Positions 36,231 to 44,763 of a DNA stretch of 64,000 nucleotides are shown one piece after another; the stretch's first letter is position 1; every line of letters starts with the position of its first letter. The translations under genes were made by a program, and so were the position numbers. The notes beneath the pieces were generated by a model. That model was not told the DNA's origin, searched no databases, and was given only the letters and a program-made list of their open reading frames with translations. The DNA is from Ketobacter sp963922875 (GTDB taxonomy: Bacteria > Pseudomonadota > Gammaproteobacteria > Pseudomonadales > Ketobacteraceae), in the NCBI GenBank assembly GCA_963922875.1, contig CAWUJH010000001.1:124001-188000 (forward strand). The letters run 5' to 3'.

Positions 36231-37094
36231 ATGTTAAAAAACTTGACGCTAATTCTACTGACCCTATTTTGCGGGGCCATATTTATCAGCCATTGGTTCA
36301 TTAGCCAACAACTGATTACACAGGGCTCCTCTGCCATAGAGCCGCGCCCCAAATTTAAAGCCGCTTCAGCACCTGATTTTACGGCCATTAAAAATATTAA
36401 ACAGCGCAAAAAAAGCTTTTTTGCCTACTTTTCACCAATCGTCGAAGCCAACAATCAACAAATACTGAATTTGCGCGCGCGCATTGAAAATAATACGTTA
36501 AGTGAACATTTATTATTGCAGCTTGCCAAAAGTTACCGAATCAAAACCACAGACATCGACAAAATTCGGACACAATTGCTGATCAAGATTGATTATATTC
36601 CCTCTTCATTGGTGCTTGCTCAAGGTGCTATTGAAAGCGCTTGGGGTAGCTCGCGTTTTGCCCTTGATGGTAACAACTATTTTGGCCAATGGTGCTTCCG
36701 TAAAGGCTGCGGACTAGTCCCCCAAGAGCGCCAGGACGGAAAAGCCCACGAAGTTAGGGTATTCAAATCACCACAGCTTTCTGTGATTAGCTACATGAAG
36801 AATATCAACAGCCACCCCGCCTATAGAGACCTCCGCAAGATTCGCCAACAAATGCGCCTGGCTGAAGAACCTTACAGCGGTTGTCGCCTGGCGCGAGAAT
36901 TAAAAAGCTATTCACAAAAAGGCCAAAGCTATGTCGAAAGCCTGAAACAACTGATAAGATCCAATAAACTGGAGACGGACCCCAAAGGTTATTGCAAAAA
37001 AAGCCCAGTGCAACCAAAGCCGCAACCAAAAGCTAAGGCCGAGCCTAAAACTCAAGCAGAATCAGTTACTCAGCCCGAACAGAAATCCAATTAA
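36231..37094 (+). CDS. Bax-like glucosaminidase-domain protein
   Basis: The 287-residue protein has an N-terminal signal/anchor helix (residues about 4-22), a linker, and a glucosaminidase domain of the FlgJ/Bax type (about 110-235). LAQGAIESAWGSSRFALDGNNYFG carries the putative catalytic glutamate, and VRVFKSPQLSVISYMKNINSHPAY is the conserved helix. The tail is a basic PKPQPKAKAEPKTQ repeat. Proteins of this type cleave N-acetylglucosaminyl bonds in murein. It has a very strong AAGGAGGG site, is divergent from serB and is followed 9 bases later by the permease gene. Confidence 0.87.
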   Translation: MLKNLTLILLTLFCGAIFISHWFISQQLITQGSSAIEPRPKFKAASAPDFTAIKNIKQRKKSFFAYFSPIVEANNQQILNLRARIENNTLSEHLLLQLAKSYRIKTTDIDKIRTQLLIKIDYIPSSLVLAQGAIESAWGSSRFALDGNNYFGQWCFRKGCGLVPQERQDGKAHEVRVFKSPQLSVISYMKNINSHPAYRDLRKIRQQMRLAEEPYSGCRLARELKSYSQKGQSYVESLKQLIRSNKLETDPKGYCKKSPVQPKPQPKAKAEPKTQAESVTQPEQKSN

Positions 37095-37103
37095 GGAGCA
37101 GGC

Positions 37104-38126
37104 ATGTCGCCGCCAACGCTGAGCCCCCCGTTACGTTTTTTAATCGGGTTTGCCAGTTTTATTATCATAATCGCCGGCATGAAAGCGGCTGTGGAAATTC
37201 TCATACCCTTCCTACTGTCGGCCTTTATCGCCATACTTTGCGCACCCAGCTTATTGTGGCTGGAATCTCGAAAAGTACCTAAATTACTTGCGGTGGTGAT
37301 TGTCGTGCTTGTAGTGGTCACTTCCATTGGCGCCATATCCATGGTGGTTGCAGCTTCCATTAACAGTTTTGCAAAACAGGTTCCAGCCTATCAAGCTAGC
37401 CTGCAACACGAGGCTGAGGCCATGGCAGCCTGGCTGGCAAACCATGGCATTACCGTATCTCAGCAAATGTTCAAGGATCAGGTAAACCCTGGTCGAGCGA
37501 TGGATTTAGTGAGGAATCTGGTCACCGGCTTTGGCAACGTGTTAACCAATTTCTTTCTAATCTTTCTGACCGTTCTGTTCATACTGTTTGAAGCCGCCAG
37601 CTTCCCAAACAAAGTACGACGCGCTATGGGTGGAGAGCACCATTCGCTGGACACTTTTGAACAGTTTAATGAATCGGTAAAGCGCTATCTGATCATTAAA
37701 TCATTAGTTAGCCTGGGCACCGGACTGTTCATTTCCTGCTGGCTCGCTGTATTGGGTCTGGACTATGTCGTGCTATGGGGGTTAATGGCGTTTCTGCTGA
37801 ATTTTATCCCCAACATCGGCTCTATTATTGCTGCGGTTCCTGCAGTGCTGCTGGCTTTTGTGCAATTGGGAGCCACCGGCGCAGGGCTCACCGCTCTTGG
37901 CTACTTTATAGTCAACGTAATATTTGGCAATGTACTTGAACCTCGCTACATGGGCCAAGGGTTAGGGCTTTCCACACTCGTGGTCTTTCTATCCCTTTTG
38001 TTTTGGGGTTGGGTGCTGGGTCCGGTAGGCATGCTTCTGTCCATCCCCCTGACAATGATAGTAAAACTGGCATTAGAGGCGAACGAGGACACCCGGTGGC
38101 TGGCAGTTTTACTGGATAACAAGTGA
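37104..38126 (+). CDS. AI-2E family transporter (TqsA/PerM-like permease)
   Basis: The 340-residue inner-membrane protein has seven to eight membrane segments: paired N-terminal helices (FLIGFASFIIIIAGM, LIPFLLSAFIAILCAP, LLAVVIVVLVVVTSIG), a central soluble helical region and C-terminal helices. The latter contain LMAFLLNFIPNIGSIIAAVPAVLLAFVQ, and LEPRYMGQGLGLSTLVVFLSLLFWGWVLGPVGMLLSIPL is the family signature at the end. The family includes AI-2 exporters and sodium/proton antiporters, so substrate cannot be told. An AAGGAGC site precedes the ATG. Confidence 0.92.
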   Translation: MSPPTLSPPLRFLIGFASFIIIIAGMKAAVEILIPFLLSAFIAILCAPSLLWLESRKVPKLLAVVIVVLVVVTSIGAISMVVAASINSFAKQVPAYQASLQHEAEAMAAWLANHGITVSQQMFKDQVNPGRAMDLVRNLVTGFGNVLTNFFLIFLTVLFILFEAASFPNKVRRAMGGEHHSLDTFEQFNESVKRYLIIKSLVSLGTGLFISCWLAVLGLDYVVLWGLMAFLLNFIPNIGSIIAAVPAVLLAFVQLGATGAGLTALGYFIVNVIFGNVLEPRYMGQGLGLSTLVVFLSLLFWGWVLGPVGMLLSIPLTMIVKLALEANEDTRWLAVLLDNK

Positions 38127-38175
38127 TGGTAGAATGCGCGCCTGATTCTGTATTGGTTAAACGGTGTAAGCAACC

Positions 38176-38469
38176 ATGTCGACGAAAGACAAACAAAAAG
38201 TTATTGGTGAGCAGCTAGATGAAGCACAAGTGGCGCGTTTTTTGGAAATGCAGCCGCAGACCGGTGAAAATACTGATTTTCACATCCTCATTAAAGCCTA
38301 TCGAGGTCTTCCCGTAGAAGCATTCAGCCGTTTTCTTCAGCTGTTTGTTGACCATGGACGCGATATCAATGCCCAAAACACTAAGGGTGAAACCATTCTT
38401 ACGCTGGCGAAACAACATCAAAATCAACCTGGGTACGCTGAGATTCTGGAGCAGTTCGGAGCACGCTAA
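38176..38469 (+). CDS. Small conserved protein resembling the PA4642 family
   Basis: The 97-residue cytosolic protein contains VIGEQLDEAQVARFLEMQPQ and an ankyrin-like helical pair (FLQLFVDHGRDINAQNTKGETILTLAKQH). The pattern recalls a small Pseudomonas family known as PA4642; this is from memory and was not searched. It follows the permease gene by 49 bases. Function is unknown, possibly protein binding through the ankyrin-like turn. Confidence 0.7.
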   Translation: MSTKDKQKVIGEQLDEAQVARFLEMQPQTGENTDFHILIKAYRGLPVEAFSRFLQLFVDHGRDINAQNTKGETILTLAKQHQNQPGYAEILEQFGAR

Positions 38470-38561
38470 AACTGAGAAGGTCTATTCCAACCTAACCACC
38501 CAAGGAAAGCCCGCACGATAAAAATCGTTTATCACAGCATTTGATTATAACGAATTCAGAG

Positions 38562-38575
38562 TTGATTCACATCAC
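38562..38575 (+). promoter_or_regulatory. Anr/FNR-type box upstream of the ODP-like gene
   Basis: TTGAT-TCAC-ATCAC matches the FNR/Anr consensus TTGAT-N4-ATCAA at nine of ten positions. A -10-like TATATT lies at 38601-38606, which puts the box centre about 42-45 bases upstream of the expected transcription start, the class II activator position. The gene starts at 38659. Confidence 0.6.
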
Positions 38576-38658
38576 AGGAAAAGCAACGCAATCCGTTTAC
38601 TATATTCGCAAAGTTTACCCACCGCTTATTGTCTTCTACCCGAATCAGCGAGGGATCG

Positions 38659-39429
38659 ATGCGACAAAAATCACAGATTCTCTTTCAAAATAATGACCAG
38701 CACTTATGCCTGTTTTTCACCGATCTAGTACGAGGTGAAGCGATCCCAAGTAATCAGCTGGTTATTATAGATGGTAGCGAAGCGGCAATTTTCGACCCAG
38801 GCGGTGAGCTGACCTTCACACCATTATCCATCGAGTTGGCTAAGCATATTAATGTGAAGTCTTCATTGCGCTATATTTTTGCATCCCATCAAGACCCTGA
38901 CATCATCACTTCATTACCACGTTGGCTGATGCACTCGGAGTGTCAAATAGTCACTTCAAAATTGTGGGGCCGGTTTCTTCCTCATCTGGTTTCGGGTTTT
39001 GTTTCCGAAAAGCTGAACAAGAGTGCTTATGATCGCCTTATAGAATTACCGGATGAAGGCGCTAAGATACCCTTGGGAAATAAACATATTTTAGCCATTC
39101 CAGCACATTTTCTGCATTCTGTGGGAAACTTCCACTTCTATGACCCCGTCAGTAAAATTCTTTTTTCTGGAGATGTTGGGGCAGCTATTACCCCGGGCGA
39201 AGACCATATTCCTGTGACTGATATGGAAAAACATATTCCGCTTATGGAAGATTTTCATCGTCGCTACATGGCTTCTAACCGCGCCATTCGAAAATGGGTT
39301 GCCAGAGTGCGAAAACTCGACATTGATCTAATGGTGCCACAACACGGCAGACCGATTAAGGGCAAAGAAAAAATAGCCGAATTTTATCGCTGGTTCGAGA
39401 ATCTGGAGTGTGGTGTGGACCTGATGTGA
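38659..39429 (+). CDS. ODP-like diiron metallo-beta-lactamase-fold protein
   Basis: The 256-residue protein is a flavodiiron-type beta-lactamase fold without a flavodoxin domain, the layout of oxygen-binding diiron proteins (ODP). Metal ligands fit HQDPD near residue 76 (the flavodiiron HxExD with aspartate for glutamate), AHFLHSVGNFHFYDP, SGDVG and VPQHG. The usual histidine after the first DxD is isoleucine. Such proteins bind or reduce oxygen or nitric oxide, or act as sensors. I prefer the ATG at 38659 with GAGGG upstream over a TTG ten codons earlier. The Anr-type box ahead of it suggests expression under low oxygen. Confidence 0.82.
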   Translation: MRQKSQILFQNNDQHLCLFFTDLVRGEAIPSNQLVIIDGSEAAIFDPGGELTFTPLSIELAKHINVKSSLRYIFASHQDPDIITSLPRWLMHSECQIVTSKLWGRFLPHLVSGFVSEKLNKSAYDRLIELPDEGAKIPLGNKHILAIPAHFLHSVGNFHFYDPVSKILFSGDVGAAITPGEDHIPVTDMEKHIPLMEDFHRRYMASNRAIRKWVARVRKLDIDLMVPQHGRPIKGKEKIAEFYRWFENLECGVDLM

Positions 39430-39487
39430 GCCCTATCAAACCAAAGAACCCTGTATTTTAGAAAATTGTCTTGGACTGATTTTTTCT

Positions 39488-39521
39488 CAAATGATCAAGC
39501 TTCGTGCTGCTTGATCATTTG
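39488..39521. repeat. 13-bp perfect inverted repeat at the 3' end of the ydcH-like gene
   Basis: CAAATGATCAAGC and GCTTGATCATTTG flank an eight-base loop and cover the last codons and stop of the minus-strand gene, between two convergent genes. Neither side has a T tract, so it may be a factor-dependent or bidirectional terminator, or a 3'-end stabiliser. Confidence 0.6.
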
Positions 39522-39737
39522 AAACAATTCGTCTTTTAATTTCAAACGTTCTTTTTTTCGAACCTCTAAATAATCATCACTGGCATTCTCTGCACCATTC
39601 TCAATGCGATACACTTCATGATCCTTATCGTGGTATTTATCAAACAAACGCGCAAAGTGTGTATTAGTGGTTTTCAACTCATGGATCGTTTCTTTGCTTT
39701 CTGGAAACTCATGCAATAAATCGTGCTTATCGACCAT
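39495..39737 (-). CDS. YdcH-like DUF465 protein
   Basis: The 80-residue protein is a helical hairpin of the DUF465/YdcH family: LLHEFPESKETIHELKTTNTHFARLFDKYHDKDHEVYRIE is the characteristic first half, followed by DYLEVRKKERLKLKDELFQMI. The family has no settled function. It is convergent with the ODP-like gene and carries an Anr-type box about 75 bases upstream of its start, so both genes of this pair may respond to oxygen. Confidence 0.88.
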   Translation of the reverse strand: MVDKHDLLHEFPESKETIHELKTTNTHFARLFDKYHDKDHEVYRIENGAENASDDYLEVRKKERLKLKDELFQMIKQHEA

Positions 39738-39807
39738 CTCACTTATCCTTTGTTAATAAATAATTTACGATACAGTATTAGAGTAGACCGCAAACTACAT
39801 TAGAAGT

Positions 39808-39821
39808 TTGATTTGCATCAA
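39808..39821 (-). promoter_or_regulatory. Perfect Anr/FNR box upstream of the ydcH-like gene
   Basis: TTGAT-TTGC-ATCAA is a full match to TTGAT-N4-ATCAA. Reading the minus strand, a TAATAC -10-like element lies at 39780-39775, so the box centre falls roughly 42-47 bases upstream of the likely start of transcription. The parC stop lies 52 bases away on the other side. Confidence 0.65.
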
Positions 39822-39872
39822 CAAGACTACCGATTGAAAAACCTTGCCAATCAAGAGGTCATATACCCTTAA

Positions 39873-42116
39873 CTACACTACCTCTATATAATCTACCTTC
39901 TGGAATCCTCGCGGTAACTTATTACCCCGACGCCCCCTCTCACCTAAGTAGTGCTCGAGATCAGCGAACTTCAAACCAATATGGCGTTTACCAGCAAAAA
40001 CTTTTAGCTGGCTGGACCTACTCAAAATAACCACATCGATTAGATACTCTTCTCGATTTTCTACGCGAGCTCCGGGAATACTAATAATCTTATTACCTTT
40101 ACCTTTTGCCAGCTGCGGTAATTCTGTTGCCGGAAACATTAACATCCGACCTTCATTGGTCACCGCAGCCACGAACTGATCTTCCACATCGGTTACCGCT
40201 TTTGGCTGTAGTACCCGTGAACCTTTAGGTAGACTCAGGAATGCCTTGCCATTTTTATTACGGGTTTGAGCATCGCCTAGAGCGCCAATAAATCCATAAC
40301 CGGCATCACTGGCGATTAAATAGAGCTGACTATCACTGCCCATCAAAACGGCATCGAAGGTAGCACCAGATGGAGGCGATAAGCGCGCGGATAATGGCTC
40401 ACCCTGACTTCTGGCGGATGGTAAGGTGTGAGCAGGTAACGCATAACTACGCCCAGTACTATCAATAAAAATAGCATTTTGATTGGATTTACCCAAAGCG
40501 GCCACGCGATACTCATCGCCCGCCTTGTAACTCAATGCCCTAGGATCGATATCATGGCCTTTGGCAGCTCTAACCCAACCTTTAGTGGATAGCACCACGG
40601 TTACGGGGTCAGCCGACACCAGCTCAGTTTCATCCATCGCTTTAGCTTCCGCCCGCACGACGATGGGTGAACGTCGATCATCACCATAGGTTTCTATATC
40701 TTCACGAATTTCTTTGACGATCAATTTTTTTAATTTGGCATTGGAGCCCAAAAGTGCTTCCAATTTTTTACGCTCTGCTTCCAGCTCATCCTGTTCGCCG
40801 CGTATTTTCATTTCTTCCAGTTTGGCCAGATTCCGTAAGCGCAAATTTAAAATTGCTTCTGCCTGAACATCCGTAATGCCAAAGCGCTCCATCATCACCG
40901 CTTTCGGTTGATCTTCAGTGCGGATGATATGAATCACTTCATCTATATTGAGATAGGCAATCAAAAAACCTTCCAATATATGCAGACGATCCAGCACTTT
41001 ATCCAAGCGGTACTGGCAACGGCGTCGCACCGTGGTAATTCGAAATTCTAACCAGTCGCTCAGCAACTCGTGCAGCCCTTTGACCCCAGGAAGATGATTG
41101 TTATCAATCACATTCATGTTGACTCTGTAGGTTCGCTCCAGGTCAGTCGTGGCAAACAAATGACCCATCATGGCATCCACATCAACCCGATTGGAGCGTG
41201 GCGTAATAATCAGACGAGTAGGATTCTCATGGTCCGACTCATCCCTTAAGTCGCTCACCATGGGCAATTTTTTCTTGTTCATTTGATCAGCAATCTGTTC
41301 TAACAATTTGCTGCCCGACACCTGATGAGGCAGTGCGGTAATCACCACGTCACCGTCTTCTTTTTGGTAGCGTGCTCGCATGCGCAGCGAACCCCGTCCG
41401 GTGGCATACATTTTAATAATGTCATTTTTGGGCGTAATGATTTCCGCTTCAGTGGGAAAATCAGGCCCTTGAATGTGTTCGCACAAATCATCAAGTGAAC
41501 AACCAGGATCTTCCAGTAATCGAATACAGGCTTCCCCCACTTCACGCAAATTATGGGGTGGAATATCCGTGGACATTCCCACGGCAATGCCCATGGCGCC
41601 GTTCAACAATACATTCGGGAGCCGTGCAGGCAAAATGGTGGGTTCATCTAAGGAGCCGTCAAAATTGGGCCCCCAGTCAACGGTGCCCTGCCCCAACTCC
41701 TTTAATAAGACTTCTGCATAGGCGGCCAACCGAGATTCGGTGTAACGCATTGCCGCAAAGGACTTTGGATCATCGGGAGAACCCCAGTTTCCTTGTCCAT
41801 CCACCAGCGGATACCGGTAAGAAAACGATTGAGCCATCAGCACCATGGCTTCGTAGCAGGCGCTGTCACCATGAGGATGGAATTTACCCAGAACATCCCC
41901 CACCGTACGAGCAGACTTTTTGTACTTGGCGGTGGCCTTTAACCCCAGCTCGGACATAGCGTAAACAATCCGCCGCTGCACAGGTTTTAAGCCATCGCCC
42001 AATGCGGGTAAAGCCCGATCCAAGATGACGTACATGGAGTATTCCAGGTACGCGTGTTCGGTGTATTCCTTAAGAGGACGCCGTTCAATGCCTTCGAAAT
42101 CGATAGATTGTGTCAT
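39873..42116 (-). CDS. parC: DNA topoisomerase IV subunit A
   Basis: ParC is the DNA-cleaving subunit of topoisomerase IV, which decatenates daughter chromosomes. I use the ATG of MTQSIDFEGIERRPL (42116); the frame runs 15 codons further but that part is not conserved. The breakage-reunion domain has YSMYVILDRALPALGDGLKPVQRRI and the catalytic tyrosine in AAMRYTESRL. The quinolone-resistance region HPHGDSACYEAMV has the wild-type serine and glutamate. C-terminal pinwheel repeats follow. The protein has 747 residues. parE is not in the window. Confidence 0.98.
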   Translation of the reverse strand: MTQSIDFEGIERRPLKEYTEHAYLEYSMYVILDRALPALGDGLKPVQRRIVYAMSELGLKATAKYKKSARTVGDVLGKFHPHGDSACYEAMVLMAQSFSYRYPLVDGQGNWGSPDDPKSFAAMRYTESRLAAYAEVLLKELGQGTVDWGPNFDGSLDEPTILPARLPNVLLNGAMGIAVGMSTDIPPHNLREVGEACIRLLEDPGCSLDDLCEHIQGPDFPTEAEIITPKNDIIKMYATGRGSLRMRARYQKEDGDVVITALPHQVSGSKLLEQIADQMNKKKLPMVSDLRDESDHENPTRLIITPRSNRVDVDAMMGHLFATTDLERTYRVNMNVIDNNHLPGVKGLHELLSDWLEFRITTVRRRCQYRLDKVLDRLHILEGFLIAYLNIDEVIHIIRTEDQPKAVMMERFGITDVQAEAILNLRLRNLAKLEEMKIRGEQDELEAERKKLEALLGSNAKLKKLIVKEIREDIETYGDDRRSPIVVRAEAKAMDETELVSADPVTVVLSTKGWVRAAKGHDIDPRALSYKAGDEYRVAALGKSNQNAIFIDSTGRSYALPAHTLPSARSQGEPLSARLSPPSGATFDAVLMGSDSQLYLIASDAGYGFIGALGDAQTRNKNGKAFLSLPKGSRVLQPKAVTDVEDQFVAAVTNEGRMLMFPATELPQLAKGKGNKIISIPGARVENREEYLIDVVILSRSSQLKVFAGKRHIGLKFADLEHYLGERGRRGNKLPRGFQKVDYIEVV

Positions 42117-42239
42117 AATTTGCTTTAAATAAACGCTATATGGCTTTATGGTTCTGTTCATTCTAATGGAAGAATGAAAAAAATACAGAATTGATTCAGT
42201 AGCTTAGGATGCCCAATTCACTCTCTGGAAACCGTTGTT

Positions 42240-43724
42240 ATGGGAATCGAAATCACTCAAGATCAGTTCAGCGAAGAAGATTACCAGCGCTTTAATCGCA
42301 AGATCAGAGACAATCTGCGGGCTCTGGAAGCAATTCTGGAGCGACCCGACTTTGGCGTAGGAGAGGATTCCCTGGGCGCTGAGCTTGAATTCTATCTAGT
42401 TGATGCCGCCGGGCGGCCTGCAAGCTGCAATCAAAACATTCTCCAGGCCTACCGCCACCCAAATCTGACTCCCGAGCTTAATCGGTTTAATCTTGAATAC
42501 AACCTACAACCTCAACCCTTTGCCGGCAAGCCATTCCAAAACTTTGAGCAGGAGTTAACCCGCACATTACGAGCGTTGCGCCCCATCACTCAGCAGCAAC
42601 AGGTGGAGCTTATCCCCATCGGTATTTTGCCCACCTTAAAAATATCCGATTTCGGCCCACAGGCCATGACCGATCTGACCCGCTATCGGGTCATGGACAA
42701 TGCGTTGCGCCAATTGCGCGGGCAACCTTTTGCCATCGATATTGATGGCGACCCACCCCTTTCCATGCACTGGGATGACGTCACTCTGGAGGGCGCCAAT
42801 ACCTCGTTTCAGGTGCATTGGCGAATCAATCCCAGTGACTTTGCTGCCAGCTTTAATGCGGTGCAACTGGTCACGCCCATTGCTTTAGGGTTAGCGGCTA
42901 ATTCACCCACGCTATTTGGCCACACGCTATGGGAGGAAACCCGCATTGCCTTGTTTAAGCAATCCATTGACTGCCGTGCTGATGACGACATCAAAGGCAA
43001 ATACCCACCCAGAGTCTATTTCGGCAACGGCTGGATACATCAAAGCGCGCTGGAACTCTTTGCCTCGTCAGTGGCGGTATTTCCACCCATCATGCCCGTA
43101 TGCAGTGACACCGACCCTCTGGCCCAACTAGCGCAGGGCCAGCTACCGGAACTCAAAGAACTGGGATTACATCAAGGCAGCACTTGGCCCTGGAATCGTG
43201 CTATCTACGATCACCAGGGAGGCGGCCATATTCGCATTGAAATGCGCACGCTACCTGCGGGTCCGAGCTTGGAAGACATGAGTGCAAACGCTGCCTTCTT
43301 AGTGGGTAGCGCTTTGGCGCTGCGGGATTCTATGGCCGAAAGAGTTCGTATGTTACCGTTTAAAAATGCAGAATATAATTTCTATCGAGCGGCCCAGGAA
43401 GGCTTGGATGCTCGTCTATTATGGCCGTCCTCCAGCAAAATCAAGCTGGTTGAATACCCCTTGCTGGAACTCGCACAACGGCTGGTACCACTAGCACAGG
43501 AAGCGTTGATTCATCATGGAATGGCACCACTGGAGAGCAACAGGCTGATGCAAAATATCCAGTTACGCATCAACAAAAAAATAAATGGTGCCCGTTGGCA
43601 AAAGCAGGTAACCGAACGCTTTCGGCACCAAGGCATGAACAGTTCAGAGGCTCTCTCCGCCATGTTTCAGAGTTATCGCGAGCACTACCGAAGCGGACTT
43701 AGCCTCAGTGAGTGGAGTTTATGA
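42240..43724 (+). CDS. Glutamate-cysteine ligase-like (GCS2/YbdK family) carboxylate-amine ligase
   Basis: The 494-residue protein belongs to the carboxylate-amine ligases related to GCS2: GAELEFYLVDAAGRPA with the conserved GxExE-like start, FNLEYNLQPQPFAG, MHWDDVTLEGANTSFQVHWRI, and GGGHIRIEMRTLPAGPSLEDM near residue 325. It ligates a carboxylate to an amino group using ATP; whether it makes gamma-glutamylcysteine or another gamma-glutamyl or amide compound cannot be told. The ATG of the next gene overlaps its stop (ATGA), so the two are coupled. It is divergent from parC. Confidence 0.85.
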   Translation: MGIEITQDQFSEEDYQRFNRKIRDNLRALEAILERPDFGVGEDSLGAELEFYLVDAAGRPASCNQNILQAYRHPNLTPELNRFNLEYNLQPQPFAGKPFQNFEQELTRTLRALRPITQQQQVELIPIGILPTLKISDFGPQAMTDLTRYRVMDNALRQLRGQPFAIDIDGDPPLSMHWDDVTLEGANTSFQVHWRINPSDFAASFNAVQLVTPIALGLAANSPTLFGHTLWEETRIALFKQSIDCRADDDIKGKYPPRVYFGNGWIHQSALELFASSVAVFPPIMPVCSDTDPLAQLAQGQLPELKELGLHQGSTWPWNRAIYDHQGGGHIRIEMRTLPAGPSLEDMSANAAFLVGSALALRDSMAERVRMLPFKNAEYNFYRAAQEGLDARLLWPSSSKIKLVEYPLLELAQRLVPLAQEALIHHGMAPLESNRLMQNIQLRINKKINGARWQKQVTERFRHQGMNSSEALSAMFQSYREHYRSGLSLSEWSL

Positions 43725-44755
43725 TTCAATATTGGTTCAATCCAGACAGCGATCAGCTAGGACAACAGGCTGAAGATTTCTTGCAAAAATTGCAACGCCC
43801 CACCCTGATTCACATTCCCGGCTTAGACCGCTCAAGAAAGCGCGCCATTTGCACCTTACTCCACGGCAACGAACCTTCCGGTACTCGTGCCTTGCATCGC
43901 TGGTTACTGACACGGGATCGGTTGCCTGCTGTGGATATTCTGTGTTTCTTTGGAGCTGTGGAAACGGCACTTGAAGCGCCCGGATTTCACTATCGGCAAC
44001 TTCCCGGCCAGCCAGACTTGAATCGCTGTTTTAAGCCACCCTTTGATACCAGGCAAGGCAGGCTAGCCCAAAGCATACTGGAACTACTGCAAGCCATGCA
44101 GCCAGAATCACTCATTGATATTCACAACACCTCAGGAAAGGGACCAGCGTTTGCGGTAACAATGACCGTGGATACAGCCCATAAAGCATTGACTAGTCTA
44201 TTCACTAACCGATTATTAGTCACCAAACTGCGACTCGGCGCACTGTTTGAATACAGTGAACGCAATGTTCCTACCATTACGGTTGAATGCGGCGGCGCCA
44301 ACGACAGTAGCTCTGATGAAATGGCCTTTGCTGGCCTATCTCGCTATGTCAACGAACCACAGATATTGGAGTATTCTGCAAAGGATTCTCCGTTGGAGAT
44401 TCTTCATGAACCGGTGCGACTTGAACTTGATACTGGGGGCAGAGTTAGCTATCAGGAGCGACCCGATATCACTGCAGATATCACCTTAATGCCAGATATT
44501 GAACGCCATAATTTCAGCGCAGTACAGCCCACGGAGCAGCTTGGCTGGGTTCACCCTGATCGCTGGCAATATTTAAAAATGATAACCCCTGAAGGAAAAA
44601 ACATCATAGATCAAATGTTCACACTGGAACAAAACCGCCTGTACCCAGCTCAGCCACTCAAACTGTTTATGATCACCAGTAACCCGATTATCGCCCAAAG
44701 TGACTGCCTATTTTACGCCGTGGCAGACAACCATAGCCACCTTCAACAAAACTGA
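43721..44755 (+). CDS. Succinylglutamate desuccinylase/aspartoacylase-family metallo-deacylase
   Basis: The 344-residue protein has the zinc M14-like fold of AstE/aspartoacylase. LLHGNEPSGTRALHRW gives the HxxE metal ligands, IDIHNTSGKGPAFAV gives the third ligand histidine, and TVECGGANDSS carries the probable catalytic glutamate. A C-terminal beta domain completes it. It removes an acyl group or splits an amide. I choose the ATG at 43721, which overlaps the upstream TGA stop; an in-frame GTG three codons earlier is possible. No arginine-succinyltransferase genes are adjacent, so AstE proper is unlikely. Confidence 0.85.
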   Translation: MIQYWFNPDSDQLGQQAEDFLQKLQRPTLIHIPGLDRSRKRAICTLLHGNEPSGTRALHRWLLTRDRLPAVDILCFFGAVETALEAPGFHYRQLPGQPDLNRCFKPPFDTRQGRLAQSILELLQAMQPESLIDIHNTSGKGPAFAVTMTVDTAHKALTSLFTNRLLVTKLRLGALFEYSERNVPTITVECGGANDSSSDEMAFAGLSRYVNEPQILEYSAKDSPLEILHEPVRLELDTGGRVSYQERPDITADITLMPDIERHNFSAVQPTEQLGWVHPDRWQYLKMITPEGKNIIDQMFTLEQNRLYPAQPLKLFMITSNPIIAQSDCLFYAVADNHSHLQQN

Positions 44756-44763
44756 AACAGCTA

